DNA from: CAVVIG01 sp050249955
GTDB taxonomy: Bacteria; Acidobacteriota; Vicinamibacteria; Vicinamibacterales; CAVVIG01
Reading direction: 5' to 3'
Assembly (NCBI GenBank): GCA_050249955.1
Contig: JBFWPN010000014.1
Coordinates: 65,608-129,607 of the forward strand
DNA: 64,000 nucleotides
Notes under the pieces: model-generated
The model's database searches: none
What the model was told of the DNA's origin: nothing
Seen by the model: only the letters and a program-made list of their open reading frames with translations
In this document: positions 1-7,653 of the stretch, in pieces
How the letters are laid out: each line of letters opens with the position of its first letter
How positions within the stretch are numbered: the first letter of the stretch is position 1
Made by a program: the position numbers and the translations under genes

Positions 1-1449
1 GATGCCGTAGGCGCTGTTCGCAAGCCCGCTGGTCACCTGCGGGTTGGCGTAGATCCGGTTCACCGAGAAGCGCGCGGTGTTGATGGCCGACGAGCTGAAG
101 ATGTAGGTGTGCGAGCCCATCATGTCCTGCAGCGTTGCGGTGGCACGCTGGTCAACCGGGTTCACCGTGCGCGGCGTGCGGCGGTCGGTGCCGGCGCGCA
201 TGTACCGCAGCAGCACCGACTGCTTGTTCGACAGGTTGTAGTCGAGGCGCAGCCCGACCTGGTCGCGCGTGTCCTTCACCTGGGGCGCGACGATGTAGCG
301 GTTGCCGGCCGAGTTGGACTGTGGCACGAAGTCGTTCAGCAGCTTCTGTGCGGCCGGGTCGAGGCGGCTGGCGGGAATCACGTTGCCCGGGAACGGCAGG
401 CCCGTGAGCGGATCGCGGATGGCCGCGCTCACGCCCGAGAAGTCGCCGCCGCGCTGGACCGACGAGAGCACCGGGATGTTGGCCAGCGTGCCGGTCTTGT
501 TGCGGAAGCCGTCGTAATAGCCGAAGCCGAAGAACTTGTTCGGGATGATCGGGAAGCCGGCGGCCCCACCGAACTGGTTCTGCTTCAGCACCGGCTTGGC
601 CTGCGTGGCCGGGGCGAAGAAGTTGCGTGCCTGCATCCGGTCGTCGCGGTTGAACTCCCAGATCGACCCGGTCAGGCGGTTCGATCCGGACTTGGTGACC
701 AGATTCACGACCGAGCCGGCATTGCGGCCGTACTCGGCACCGAAGGCGTGCGTGAGGATCTTGAACTCCTCGATGGCGTCGGGCGGTGGACGGAGCACGA
801 AGCCGGTGTTGAACGTGTCGTTGTTCGTGGCGCCGTCCATGAGGAAGTTGTTGGACTGGTTGCGTGCGCCGTTCACGTTGAAGCCGCCGGTGGCGTTGCC
901 GAAGCCGCCGGGCGTGGCGTCGCCCGCCTGGCCGCCGAGCGAGGCGGGCGGAGCCACGACACCGGGAATGAGCGTGCCAAGCTGGGTGAAGTTGCGTCCG
1001 TTCAGCGGCAGGTCCACGACCTTGCGCTGGTCGATCACGATGCCTCGTGTCGCGTTGGCCGTCTCGACCAGCGTGGCGGTGCCCACCACGCTGACCGTCT
1101 CCGACACCTGGCCGATCTCGAGCTGGAAGGGGATGGTCGCGGTCTCCGAGACAGTGACGCGAATCCGCTGCTGCACGGCCGACCGGAAGCCCTGGAGCGA
1201 GGCCTTCACGTCGTAGTCGCCGGGCTGGACGAGCGGGATGGTGTAGAGCCCGTCGGCTCCGGTGATCGCGCTTCGCACCACGCCGGTCGCGAGGTTCGTC
1301 GCCTCGATGGTGACCCCCGGGAGCACGGCGTCGGACGTATCGGTCACGAGGCCGTTGATCTGGCCCGTGGCCTGGGCGAGCACCACCGCGGGAAGCAGTA
1401 ACAGGGCCGCCTGCACGAGGCAGAGCGCGGCCAGCAACCGTACCTTCAT
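1..1449 (-). CDS. TonB-dependent receptor, Oar-like (N-terminal part, runs off the window)
   Basis: Outer-membrane receptor expected to import a large substrate using TonB energy; the substrate is unknown. The visible 483 codons start at ATG 1449 with AAGGAG about 10 bases upstream. A signal peptide ends near VVLAQA (about residue 26). A carboxypeptidase-regulatory-like beta-sandwich follows (about 30-110, with GLYTIPLVQPGDYDV), then a plug region containing DLPLNGRNFTQL and an NGARNQSNNFLMDG segment, both typical of acidobacterial Oar-like receptors. The reading frame is open to base 1, so the barrel and C terminus lie outside. It is 156 bases downstream of the SDR gene on the same strand and may have its own promoter. 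The family call is firm; the ligand is not known. Confidence 0.9.
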   Translation of the reverse strand, partial: MKVRLLAALCLVQAALLLLPAVVLAQATGQINGLVTDTSDAVLPGVTIEATNLATGVVRSAITGADGLYTIPLVQPGDYDVKASLQGFRSAVQQRIRVTVSETATIPFQLEIGQVSETVSVVGTATLVETANATRGIVIDQRKVVDLPLNGRNFTQLGTLIPGVVAPPASLGGQAGDATPGGFGNATGGFNVNGARNQSNNFLMDGATNNDTFNTGFVLRPPPDAIEEFKILTHAFGAEYGRNAGSVVNLVTKSGSNRLTGSIWEFNRDDRMQARNFFAPATQAKPVLKQNQFGGAAGFPIIPNKFFGFGYYDGFRNKTGTLANIPVLSSVQRGGDFSGVSAAIRDPLTGLPFPGNVIPASRLDPAAQKLLNDFVPQSNSAGNRYIVAPQVKDTRDQVGLRLDYNLSNKQSVLLRYMRAGTDRRTPRTVNPVDQRATATLQDMMGSHTYIFSSSAINTARFSVNRIYANPQVTSGLANSAYGI

Positions 1450-1605
1450 CGACCTCATCTCCTTGGACGCGGCCCACACGCACCGCCGTCCGTCACGTCG
1501 TGGCCACGGCCGCCACGGGGCCAGGTGACCGGCGTCGGCCACCTCATCTCCACTTGCCGTCAGCCGCGGTGACGGCGATGTCATCTCTTCCCTGTCGGTC
1601 GCCCG

Positions 1606-2397
1606 TTACATGCCCGGCGGCGTGAACCGGCCGTCGTTGGCCGTCCACCCGCCGTCCGCATAGATCACCGATCCCGTCATGAAGCTGGCAGCCTCCGACA
1701 GCAGGAACACAGCGGGCCCGGCCATCTCGTGCGGCTGGCCCCAGCGGTGCATCGGACTCTTCGCCGCATACGCGTCGTACCAGTCCGGGTTGTTCTTGAT
1801 CGGCGCAGTGAGCGGCGTCTCGATGACGCCGGGCGCCACCACGTTCACGCGCACGCCCGAGGGCGCCCACTCCGTGGCGGCCGTCTTCGCAAGCTGCACG
1901 ATGCCGGCCTTGGTCATCGCATACACGGACTGGCCCGGTTCGGTCACCAGGGCGCGGATCGACGCGAACAGCACGATGCTGCCAGACTGCTGCGCCGTCA
2001 TGATCCGGCCTGCGGCCATCAGCGTGGCGAAGTTGGCGCGCAGGTTCAGGCTCACGACCCGGTCGAACTCCTCGAGCGAGTACTTCAGGATCGGCTTCCG
2101 CACATTGATCGCGGGTGTGCACACCAGGCCGTCGAGGCGGCCGCGCGAGGCGGCGATCCGGTCGAGGGCCGCGGCAGTGCCCTCGGCATCGGCGAGATCG
2201 ATGGCGCCCGACTCCGCCATCCCACCCGCGGCGACGATCCGGGCCGAGGTGGCTGCGGCCGTCTCCCCCTTCAGGTCGAGGCACACCGTGTGCGCCCCCT
2301 GTGCGGCGGCGGCGAGGGCACACGCCTCGCCGATGCCGCTGCCGGCACCAATCACTGCCACGACCTTGCCGTCGAGCCGAAACATGTCCGTCGTCAT
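1606..2397 (-). CDS. SDR family NAD(P)-dependent oxidoreductase
   Basis: A 263-residue classical short-chain dehydrogenase/reductase, expected to oxidise or reduce an alcohol/ketone in the cytoplasm. The Rossmann motif GAGSGIG is at residues 17-23, the catalytic Ser lies in LFASIR (about 145) and YAMTK (about 159-163) supplies Tyr and Lys. The C-terminal substrate loop contains TPPGM at the end. Its ATG overlaps the symporter stop by one base (TGATG), so the two are translationally coupled in the P1 peptidase - symporter - SDR operon. Substrate is not predictable from sequence; a role in processing the solute brought in by the symporter is inference. Confidence 0.93.
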   Translation of the reverse strand: MTTDMFRLDGKVVAVIGAGSGIGEACALAAAAQGAHTVCLDLKGETAAATSARIVAAGGMAESGAIDLADAEGTAAALDRIAASRGRLDGLVCTPAINVRKPILKYSLEEFDRVVSLNLRANFATLMAAGRIMTAQQSGSIVLFASIRALVTEPGQSVYAMTKAGIVQLAKTAATEWAPSGVRVNVVAPGVIETPLTAPIKNNPDWYDAYAAKSPMHRWGQPHEMAGPAVFLLSEAASFMTGSVIYADGGWTANDGRFTPPGM

Positions 2398-3791
2398 CAG
2401 GATGACCGAGTCCTGTTAAGGGAAAGCAACAAGAGGAACGCCGCGGCGGCGGCGAGCAGCCCGAGCAGGTTTGGGTTGAGCCACCCCGTGCCGCGACCCG
2501 AGAGCTGCAGGGCCAGCAGGACGGCGATGCCGGCGGCGATGGCCGAGAACGCCTCCGGCACGCCGGCACGCTTCGTGTACAGACCACCCACCACGGGCAC
2601 GAAGAGGCTGACGCCGAGCAGCGAATAAAAGATGCTGAGCGCCCCGATCACCGTCGGCAGCCAGGTGGCCAGGAGCACGCCGATGATGCCGCCCCCGATG
2701 GCGGCACCGCGCGCGACCCGCAGCAGGGCACGGTCATCGGCTGCCGGATTGAGGAACCGCTTGTAGAGGTCCTGTGACAGCGACGTCGACAGCATGAACA
2801 GGATCGCGTCGCACGTGCTCACCTCGGCCGAGAACACGGCGGCGAGTGCGAGCGCACCGAGCCACGTTGGCAGCGCCCGCACGAGCACGGTCGGCAGCAC
2901 CAGGTTCGGGCTGGCAATGTCCGGGTACAGCGCTCGCGCCGCCATCCCGAAGAGCACCGGTACAAAGGCGAACAGGCCGAGCACGAGGGCCTGCACGCCG
3001 ATGCCGAGGCGGACGGTGCGGGCGTCCCTGGCCCCGTAGGCCTTCTGGACCAGCCCGGGCGACACGATGAAGCCGGGCCCGAGCAGCGCGAGCAGTGTCC
3101 ACCCGGAGCCGGGGCCGCTCGAGTAGGTGAGGTCGGCGAAGTGGGCCGGCACGCCGGCACCCGCCACGATCGCGTCCAGCCCGCCCGCGTGCGCCACGAC
3201 CAGCGGCAGGCCGATCAGCAGCCCGGCCAGCAGCACCACGAGCTGCACGGCATTCACCCAGGCCGAGCTCAGGAGGCCGCCACTGACGAAGTAGACGAGC
3301 ATGGCACCCGCCCCCACCGACGTGCCAAGCCATCGCGGAATGCCCGCCACCACCTCGAGCACCGCGGCGCCCGCAATGAGCTGCCCAGCCAGGATGGCCA
3401 GGGTGCCCACCCACAGCAGCGACGCTACCAGGCCACGGACCGATCGGCCGTAGCGATATTCGAGAAAGTCACCGACGGTGTAGAAGGATCTGGCGGAGGC
3501 GATCTGCCAGATGCGGGGACCGACGAGGAACGCCAGGCCCAGGGAGCCGATCGCCGCCGAGCCGTTCCACCACCACGCACTCAGGCCGTCCGAGAATGCG
3601 AGGCCCGCCGCGCCAACCGTGGAGCCGGCCCCGATGTTCGAGGCGAGCACCGTGGAGAACAGCAGCGGCGCCGAGAGGTTGCGTCCCGCAACGAAGAACT
3701 CGCTGCTCCCCTTGACCAGCCTCGCAATCCACAGGCCCACGACTGTCAGGCCCACGGCGTAGGCAAGCAGGAGCGCGAGGTAGGTGTTCAC
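2397..3791 (-). CDS. Sodium:solute symporter (SSS family)
   Basis: Inner-membrane Na+-coupled transporter of about 464 residues with roughly 13 hydrophobic segments. The N terminus (YLALLLAYAVGLTVVGLW, then SSEFFVAGRNLSAPLLFSTV) and the early LASNIGAGSTVG stretch are typical of the solute:sodium symporter family. I chose GTG 3791, which lies 11 bases after the P1 peptidase stop and puts the first helix right at the N terminus. The open frame continues upstream through the neighbouring gene, but that stretch is Arg/Gly-rich shadow sequence. The operon partners (peptidase, SDR) hint at an amino-acid-like or peptide-derived substrate; this is inference. Confidence 0.9.
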   Translation of the reverse strand: MNTYLALLLAYAVGLTVVGLWIARLVKGSSEFFVAGRNLSAPLLFSTVLASNIGAGSTVGAAGLAFSDGLSAWWWNGSAAIGSLGLAFLVGPRIWQIASARSFYTVGDFLEYRYGRSVRGLVASLLWVGTLAILAGQLIAGAAVLEVVAGIPRWLGTSVGAGAMLVYFVSGGLLSSAWVNAVQLVVLLAGLLIGLPLVVAHAGGLDAIVAGAGVPAHFADLTYSSGPGSGWTLLALLGPGFIVSPGLVQKAYGARDARTVRLGIGVQALVLGLFAFVPVLFGMAARALYPDIASPNLVLPTVLVRALPTWLGALALAAVFSAEVSTCDAILFMLSTSLSQDLYKRFLNPAADDRALLRVARGAAIGGGIIGVLLATWLPTVIGALSIFYSLLGVSLFVPVVGGLYTKRAGVPEAFSAIAAGIAVLLALQLSGRGTGWLNPNLLGLLAAAAAFLLLLSLNRTRSS

Positions 3792-3802
3792 GACGGGAAT
3801 CG

Positions 3803-4873
3803 CTACTTCTTCAGGTCGCGCACGGCCGGGATGTTGGGCAGGCCCGTGGCCTCGGTCGCGGCCCGCACGATCGCCCTGGCCATCACGTCGGCGGCCAGCG
3901 CACCGATCTGGCTGATGTCCACCTGCCCGGTCCACGTACCCGTGGCAAGCGAGAACACCGTATCGCCGTCACCCAGGGTGTGGGCCGGGAAAATCGCCCG
4001 AGCGAACCCATCGTCGGCCATGAGCGCCATGCGGTGGGCCTGCGCCTTCGTCAGCTTCGCGTTCGTGGCGACCAGGCCGATCGTGGTGTTGGCGCCAGCC
4101 CGCGGAGCCTCACGTGGTGAGCCCGCGCGGAGAAGCGTGCGTGCGTCGGCGAGCGTGCCGTCGGCATTGCGTACGCCGGCCACGACCTGGCCCGTGTCAG
4201 GGTCGATGATGTCGCCCACGGCGTTGACGGCGACGATGGCGCCAACCTGCAGGCCGCTGGGGAGCGTGATCGAGTAGCTGCCGAGGCCGCCCTTCATCGA
4301 GCGCCCGCCTCCGCCGCTCTTCCCGACCGTGGCGCCGGCGCCCGCGCCGATCGTGCCTTCCTTCACGGGATCCTTCGTGGCCGCACCCGCGGCCCTGAAG
4401 CCGCAGTCGGCGGTGGGACGGATCTTCGGGTTGCCACCCACCGGCAGGTCGAACAGGATCGCGGCCGGCACGATGGGCACCTTGGCAATGCGCACATCCC
4501 AGCCCATGTCGTGCTCCTCGAGCCAGCGCATCGTTCCGGTGGCCGCATCGAGACCGTAGGCGCTGCCGCCGGCGAGGACCACGGCGTTCACCTTGTCCAC
4601 CTGGTTCGAGGGATCGAGCAGGTTCGTCTCGCGCGTGCCGGGTGCGCCGCCACGCTGCGAGACGCCGCCCACGGCGCCCTCGCCATCCACGACGATGACC
4701 GTGCAGCCCGTGGGCCGCTCGGTGAGCGTGACGCTGCCCACCTTGATCCGGTCGACGGCCGTGATGGTGCGATTGGCCGGGGCGCCCTGCTGCGCGGACA
4801 CGCCCATGGACGGCGCGAGCGCGGCCATCGCCAGCCCGATGCCGAAGGCAACGAGCAACCGTGAGTGCTGCAT
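3803..4873 (-). CDS. P1 family peptidase (DmpA/aminopeptidase-like), secreted
   Basis: A 356-residue protein with a signal peptide (MQHSRLLVAFGIGLAMAALA, cleavage near VSAQQ). The mature part matches the P1 (DmpA/L-aminopeptidase-D-esterase) family, whose members are self-cleaving N-terminal-nucleophile hydrolases. Visible hallmarks are AVVLAGGSAYGLDAATG, the glycine-rich EGTIGAGAGATVGK and MKGGLGSYS, and a C-terminal LVATNAKLTKAQAHRMA. I do not assign the nucleophile. ATG 4873 is preceded by GAGGTTACCAG. It is the first gene of an operon with the symporter and SDR, divergent from the deacylase at 4997. Hydrolysing a periplasmic peptide or amide for uptake by the symporter is a plausible inference. 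Confidence 0.9.
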   Translation of the reverse strand: MQHSRLLVAFGIGLAMAALAPSMGVSAQQGAPANRTITAVDRIKVGSVTLTERPTGCTVIVVDGEGAVGGVSQRGGAPGTRETNLLDPSNQVDKVNAVVLAGGSAYGLDAATGTMRWLEEHDMGWDVRIAKVPIVPAAILFDLPVGGNPKIRPTADCGFRAAGAATKDPVKEGTIGAGAGATVGKSGGGGRSMKGGLGSYSITLPSGLQVGAIVAVNAVGDIIDPDTGQVVAGVRNADGTLADARTLLRAGSPREAPRAGANTTIGLVATNAKLTKAQAHRMALMADDGFARAIFPAHTLGDGDTVFSLATGTWTGQVDISQIGALAADVMARAIVRAATEATGLPNIPAVRDLKK

Positions 4874-4996
4874 CTGGTAACCTCGGTGCGGGCGCGCGCG
4901 CAACGCCGCACGCCCCGCGGAACCCATACTATAGTTGCGCGTGCAGGATGCGCATCGACCGAATGGCGTATCTTGCGATTTCTTCATAGCACACGC

Positions 4997-6277
4997 ATGA
5001 CCGCAGCGAGCCTCATCGACCGGATCCTGACAGAGGTGGAGCGTGCAACCGACGAAGTTGTCGGCTTCACGTCGGACCTGATCCGGATCCCCACGGTGAA
5101 TCCCCCCGGGGAGTTCTACGAGGACTGCGCGCGGTTCATCGGCGACCACCTCGGGAGGCTCGGGCACGAGGTCGAGTACTTCGCGGCCGAGGGGCGACCG
5201 GAGCACACCACGCGGCATCCGCGCGTCAACGTCGTGGGCAGCAGGCGGGGGCTTGCGGCAAGGCCGACCGTGCACCTCAACGGGCACTTCGACGTGGTGC
5301 CGGCCGGCGAGGGATGGACGCTCGACCCTTTCGGGGGCATCGTCCGCGACGGCCGGGTTTACGGCCGCGGATCGTGCGACATGAAGGCGGGCATCGCCGC
5401 GGCGGTCTATGCGGTGGAGGCCATCCGCAGGGCCGGGGTCGTGCTGCCGGGCACCGTCGAGGTGAGTGGCACCGTCGATGAGGAGAGCGGCGGCTTCGCC
5501 GGGGTGGCGTGGCTGGCCGAGCACGGCCGACTCTCACCGACGCGGACCGACTACTGCATCATTCCGGAACCGCTGAACGTGGACCGCATCTGCGTGGGGC
5601 ATCGCGGCGTGTACTGGTTCGAGGTGGCCGCGCGCGGTCACATCGCGCACGGGAGCATGCCGTTCCTCGGCGTGAGCGCCATCGACGGCATGAGCCGCCT
5701 GCTGCAGGCGATCCGCGAAGAGCTCATGCCGACGCTGGCCTCGAGGCGCACCGCCGTGCCGGTGGTGCCGGAAGGGGCGCGGGCGGCGACACTGAACGTG
5801 AACGGCATCTTCGGCGGCCAGCCGGTCGACGGCATCCAGACCCCGTGCGTGGCCGACGTCTGCCGGGCCGTGTTCGATCGGCGCTTCCTGCTCGAGGAAG
5901 GGTTCGACCGCACGAAGCAGGAGGTGGAGGCGCTGCTCGAGCGCGTCCGTGCGCTGGAGCCCCGCGTGCAGTACTCGCTGCGCGACCTGATGGTGGTGCA
6001 CCCGACGCGCACGCCGGACGACTCGCCGGTGATTGCGGCGCTGCAGGGCGGCATCGACCGGGTGCTGGGGAAGCAGGCGGAGCTCATCGCGAGCCCGGGC
6101 ACCTACGATCACAAGCACGTGGCACGCATCGCGGGCGTCCCGCACTGTGTTGCGTACGGCCCCGGGGAGCTCGAGCAGGCGCACCAGCCGGACGAGTACA
6201 CGCGGGTGGACGACATCGTGAACTCGACGAAGGTGCTGGCGCTGGCGGTGCTGGACCTCACCGGCGCGCTGAGATAA
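4997..6277 (+). CDS. ArgE/DapE family deacylase (M20 metallopeptidase)
   Basis: A 426-residue cytoplasmic M20-type amidohydrolase. The metal site is visible: HLNGHFDVVP (about 92-101), GRGSCDMKAG (about 121-130), the catalytic VDEESGG (about 157-163), and a late THDKHV-type His region (TYDHKHVARI). It keeps the dimerisation/lid insert after GHRGVYWFEVAARG. The family removes acyl groups from N-acyl amino acids (N-acetylornithine, N-succinyl-diaminopimelate and others). ATG 4997 begins the conserved part; the open frame extends upstream but overlaps the divergent gene. It lies 32 bases before a class III aminotransferase, and the pair probably acts on the same amino-acid-like compound. Exact substrate unknown. 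Confidence 0.92.
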   Translation: MTAASLIDRILTEVERATDEVVGFTSDLIRIPTVNPPGEFYEDCARFIGDHLGRLGHEVEYFAAEGRPEHTTRHPRVNVVGSRRGLAARPTVHLNGHFDVVPAGEGWTLDPFGGIVRDGRVYGRGSCDMKAGIAAAVYAVEAIRRAGVVLPGTVEVSGTVDEESGGFAGVAWLAEHGRLSPTRTDYCIIPEPLNVDRICVGHRGVYWFEVAARGHIAHGSMPFLGVSAIDGMSRLLQAIREELMPTLASRRTAVPVVPEGARAATLNVNGIFGGQPVDGIQTPCVADVCRAVFDRRFLLEEGFDRTKQEVEALLERVRALEPRVQYSLRDLMVVHPTRTPDDSPVIAALQGGIDRVLGKQAELIASPGTYDHKHVARIAGVPHCVAYGPGELEQAHQPDEYTRVDDIVNSTKVLALAVLDLTGALR

Positions 6278-6309
6278 GGGCCCACCTGGACCACAACCGA
6301 AGAGGACTC

Positions 6310-7644
6310 ATGGACACGAAACTGACGGGCACGATGACTGGCGCCGAGATGGTGGCGCTGAGCAAGCAGCACACGCTCTTCGAATGGTCCGTCCAGGGCC
6401 CGCTGGATCCGATTCCGGTCGCACGCGCCAAGGGGATCTACTTCTGGACGCCCGAGGGCAAGCGGTTCATCGACTTCAACAGCATGCTGATGTCGGTGAA
6501 CATCGGCCACGGCGACGAGCGGGTCATCAAGGCCATCCAGGACCAGGCGGCGACGCTGGCCTACGTGAACCCGGCCATGGTCACCGAGCCGCGGGCGCGC
6601 CTGGCGGCCAAGCTGGCCGAGCTGTGCCCGGGCGACATCGACTGCTTCTTCTTCACCAACGGCGGCGCCGAAGCCACGGAGAACGCCATCCGCATCGCGC
6701 GGCTCGTCACGGGCCGCCACAAGATCATGGTCCGGTACCGGTCCTACCACGGCGCCACCGCCGGGGCGCTCACGATGACCGGCGACCCGCGGCGCTGGGG
6801 TTCCGAGCCCGGCATCCCCGGCATCGTGCGCGTGATGGATCCCTACCACGGCGTGCAGCGCGGCTGGGACACCGTGGAGCAGGCGCTCGCCCACGTCGAG
6901 GAGGTGATGACGCTCGAGGGACCGCAGAACATCGCGGCCTTCATCCTCGAGACGGTCACCGGTACCAACGGCATCCTGGTGCCGCCCGACGGCTACATGC
7001 AGGGGGTCCGCGCCCTCTGCGACAAGTACGGCATCCTGATGATTGCCGACGAGGTGATGGCCGGCTTCTGCCGTACCGGCGAGTGGTTCGCCATCAATCA
7101 CTGGAACGTGGTGCCCGACATCATCACGATGGCGAAGGGGATCACCAGCTCCTACATGCCGCTCGGTGCCGTCGGCCTGCGCCGCAAGTACGCGGACCAC
7201 TTCAAGGACAAGATGTTCTACGGTGGCCTCACGTACAACAGCCACGCGCTCGCGTGCGCCGCGGCGCTCGCCTGCATTGCCGCCTACGAGGAGGACAACA
7301 CGCTCCAGACGACACGCGAGCGTGGCGAACTGCTGAAGCAGCTGCACGCGGAGATGGCGGCGAAGCACCCGTCGGTCGGGGCCACGCGGGCGATCGGCCT
7401 CTTCGGCATCATCGAGCTGGTGCGCAACCGGGCCACCCGCGAGCCGATGGCGCCCTACAACGGCACCTCGCCCGAGATGCAGGCGCTGGCGAAGTTCTTC
7501 CGCGAGGAGGGACTGTTCACGCTCGTGCGGTGGAACGCGCTCTACACCAACCCGCCGCTCTGCATCACCGACGCCGAGCTGCGCGAGGCCTTCGGCATCA
7601 TCGACCGCGGCCTCGACATCACCGACAAGGGCGTGACCGGCTGA
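6310..7644 (+). CDS. Class III PLP-dependent aminotransferase
   Basis: A 444-residue fold-type I transaminase of the omega/class III group. Visible features are the cofactor-phosphate loop NGGAEATENAIRIAR (about 117-131), YRSYHGATAGALTMTG, the Asp that binds the pyridine nitrogen in IADEVMAGFCRTG (about 241), and the Schiff-base Lys in MAKGITSS (about 276). ATG 6310 follows GAAGAGG at a good distance. It resembles the group annotated as aspartate aminotransferase family or taurine:pyruvate-like enzymes, but specificity cannot be read from sequence. It follows the deacylase closely, so deacylation followed by transamination is a reasonable inference. Its stop is 9 bases from the stop of the convergent VWFA gene. 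Confidence 0.92.
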   Translation: MDTKLTGTMTGAEMVALSKQHTLFEWSVQGPLDPIPVARAKGIYFWTPEGKRFIDFNSMLMSVNIGHGDERVIKAIQDQAATLAYVNPAMVTEPRARLAAKLAELCPGDIDCFFFTNGGAEATENAIRIARLVTGRHKIMVRYRSYHGATAGALTMTGDPRRWGSEPGIPGIVRVMDPYHGVQRGWDTVEQALAHVEEVMTLEGPQNIAAFILETVTGTNGILVPPDGYMQGVRALCDKYGILMIADEVMAGFCRTGEWFAINHWNVVPDIITMAKGITSSYMPLGAVGLRRKYADHFKDKMFYGGLTYNSHALACAAALACIAAYEEDNTLQTTRERGELLKQLHAEMAAKHPSVGATRAIGLFGIIELVRNRATREPMAPYNGTSPEMQALAKFFREEGLFTLVRWNALYTNPPLCITDAELREAFGIIDRGLDITDKGVTG

Positions 7645-7653
7645 GCACCGGGC

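Noticed and set aside
109..1401. Plus-strand frame of 430 codons at the left edge
   Set aside because: Antisense to the TonB receptor, whose signal peptide, ribosome binding site and plug motifs are clear on the minus strand.
5509..6309. Upstream in-frame extension of the class III aminotransferase
   Set aside because: It lies inside the deacylase gene in another frame; ATG 6310 has a good ribosome binding site and starts the conserved protein.
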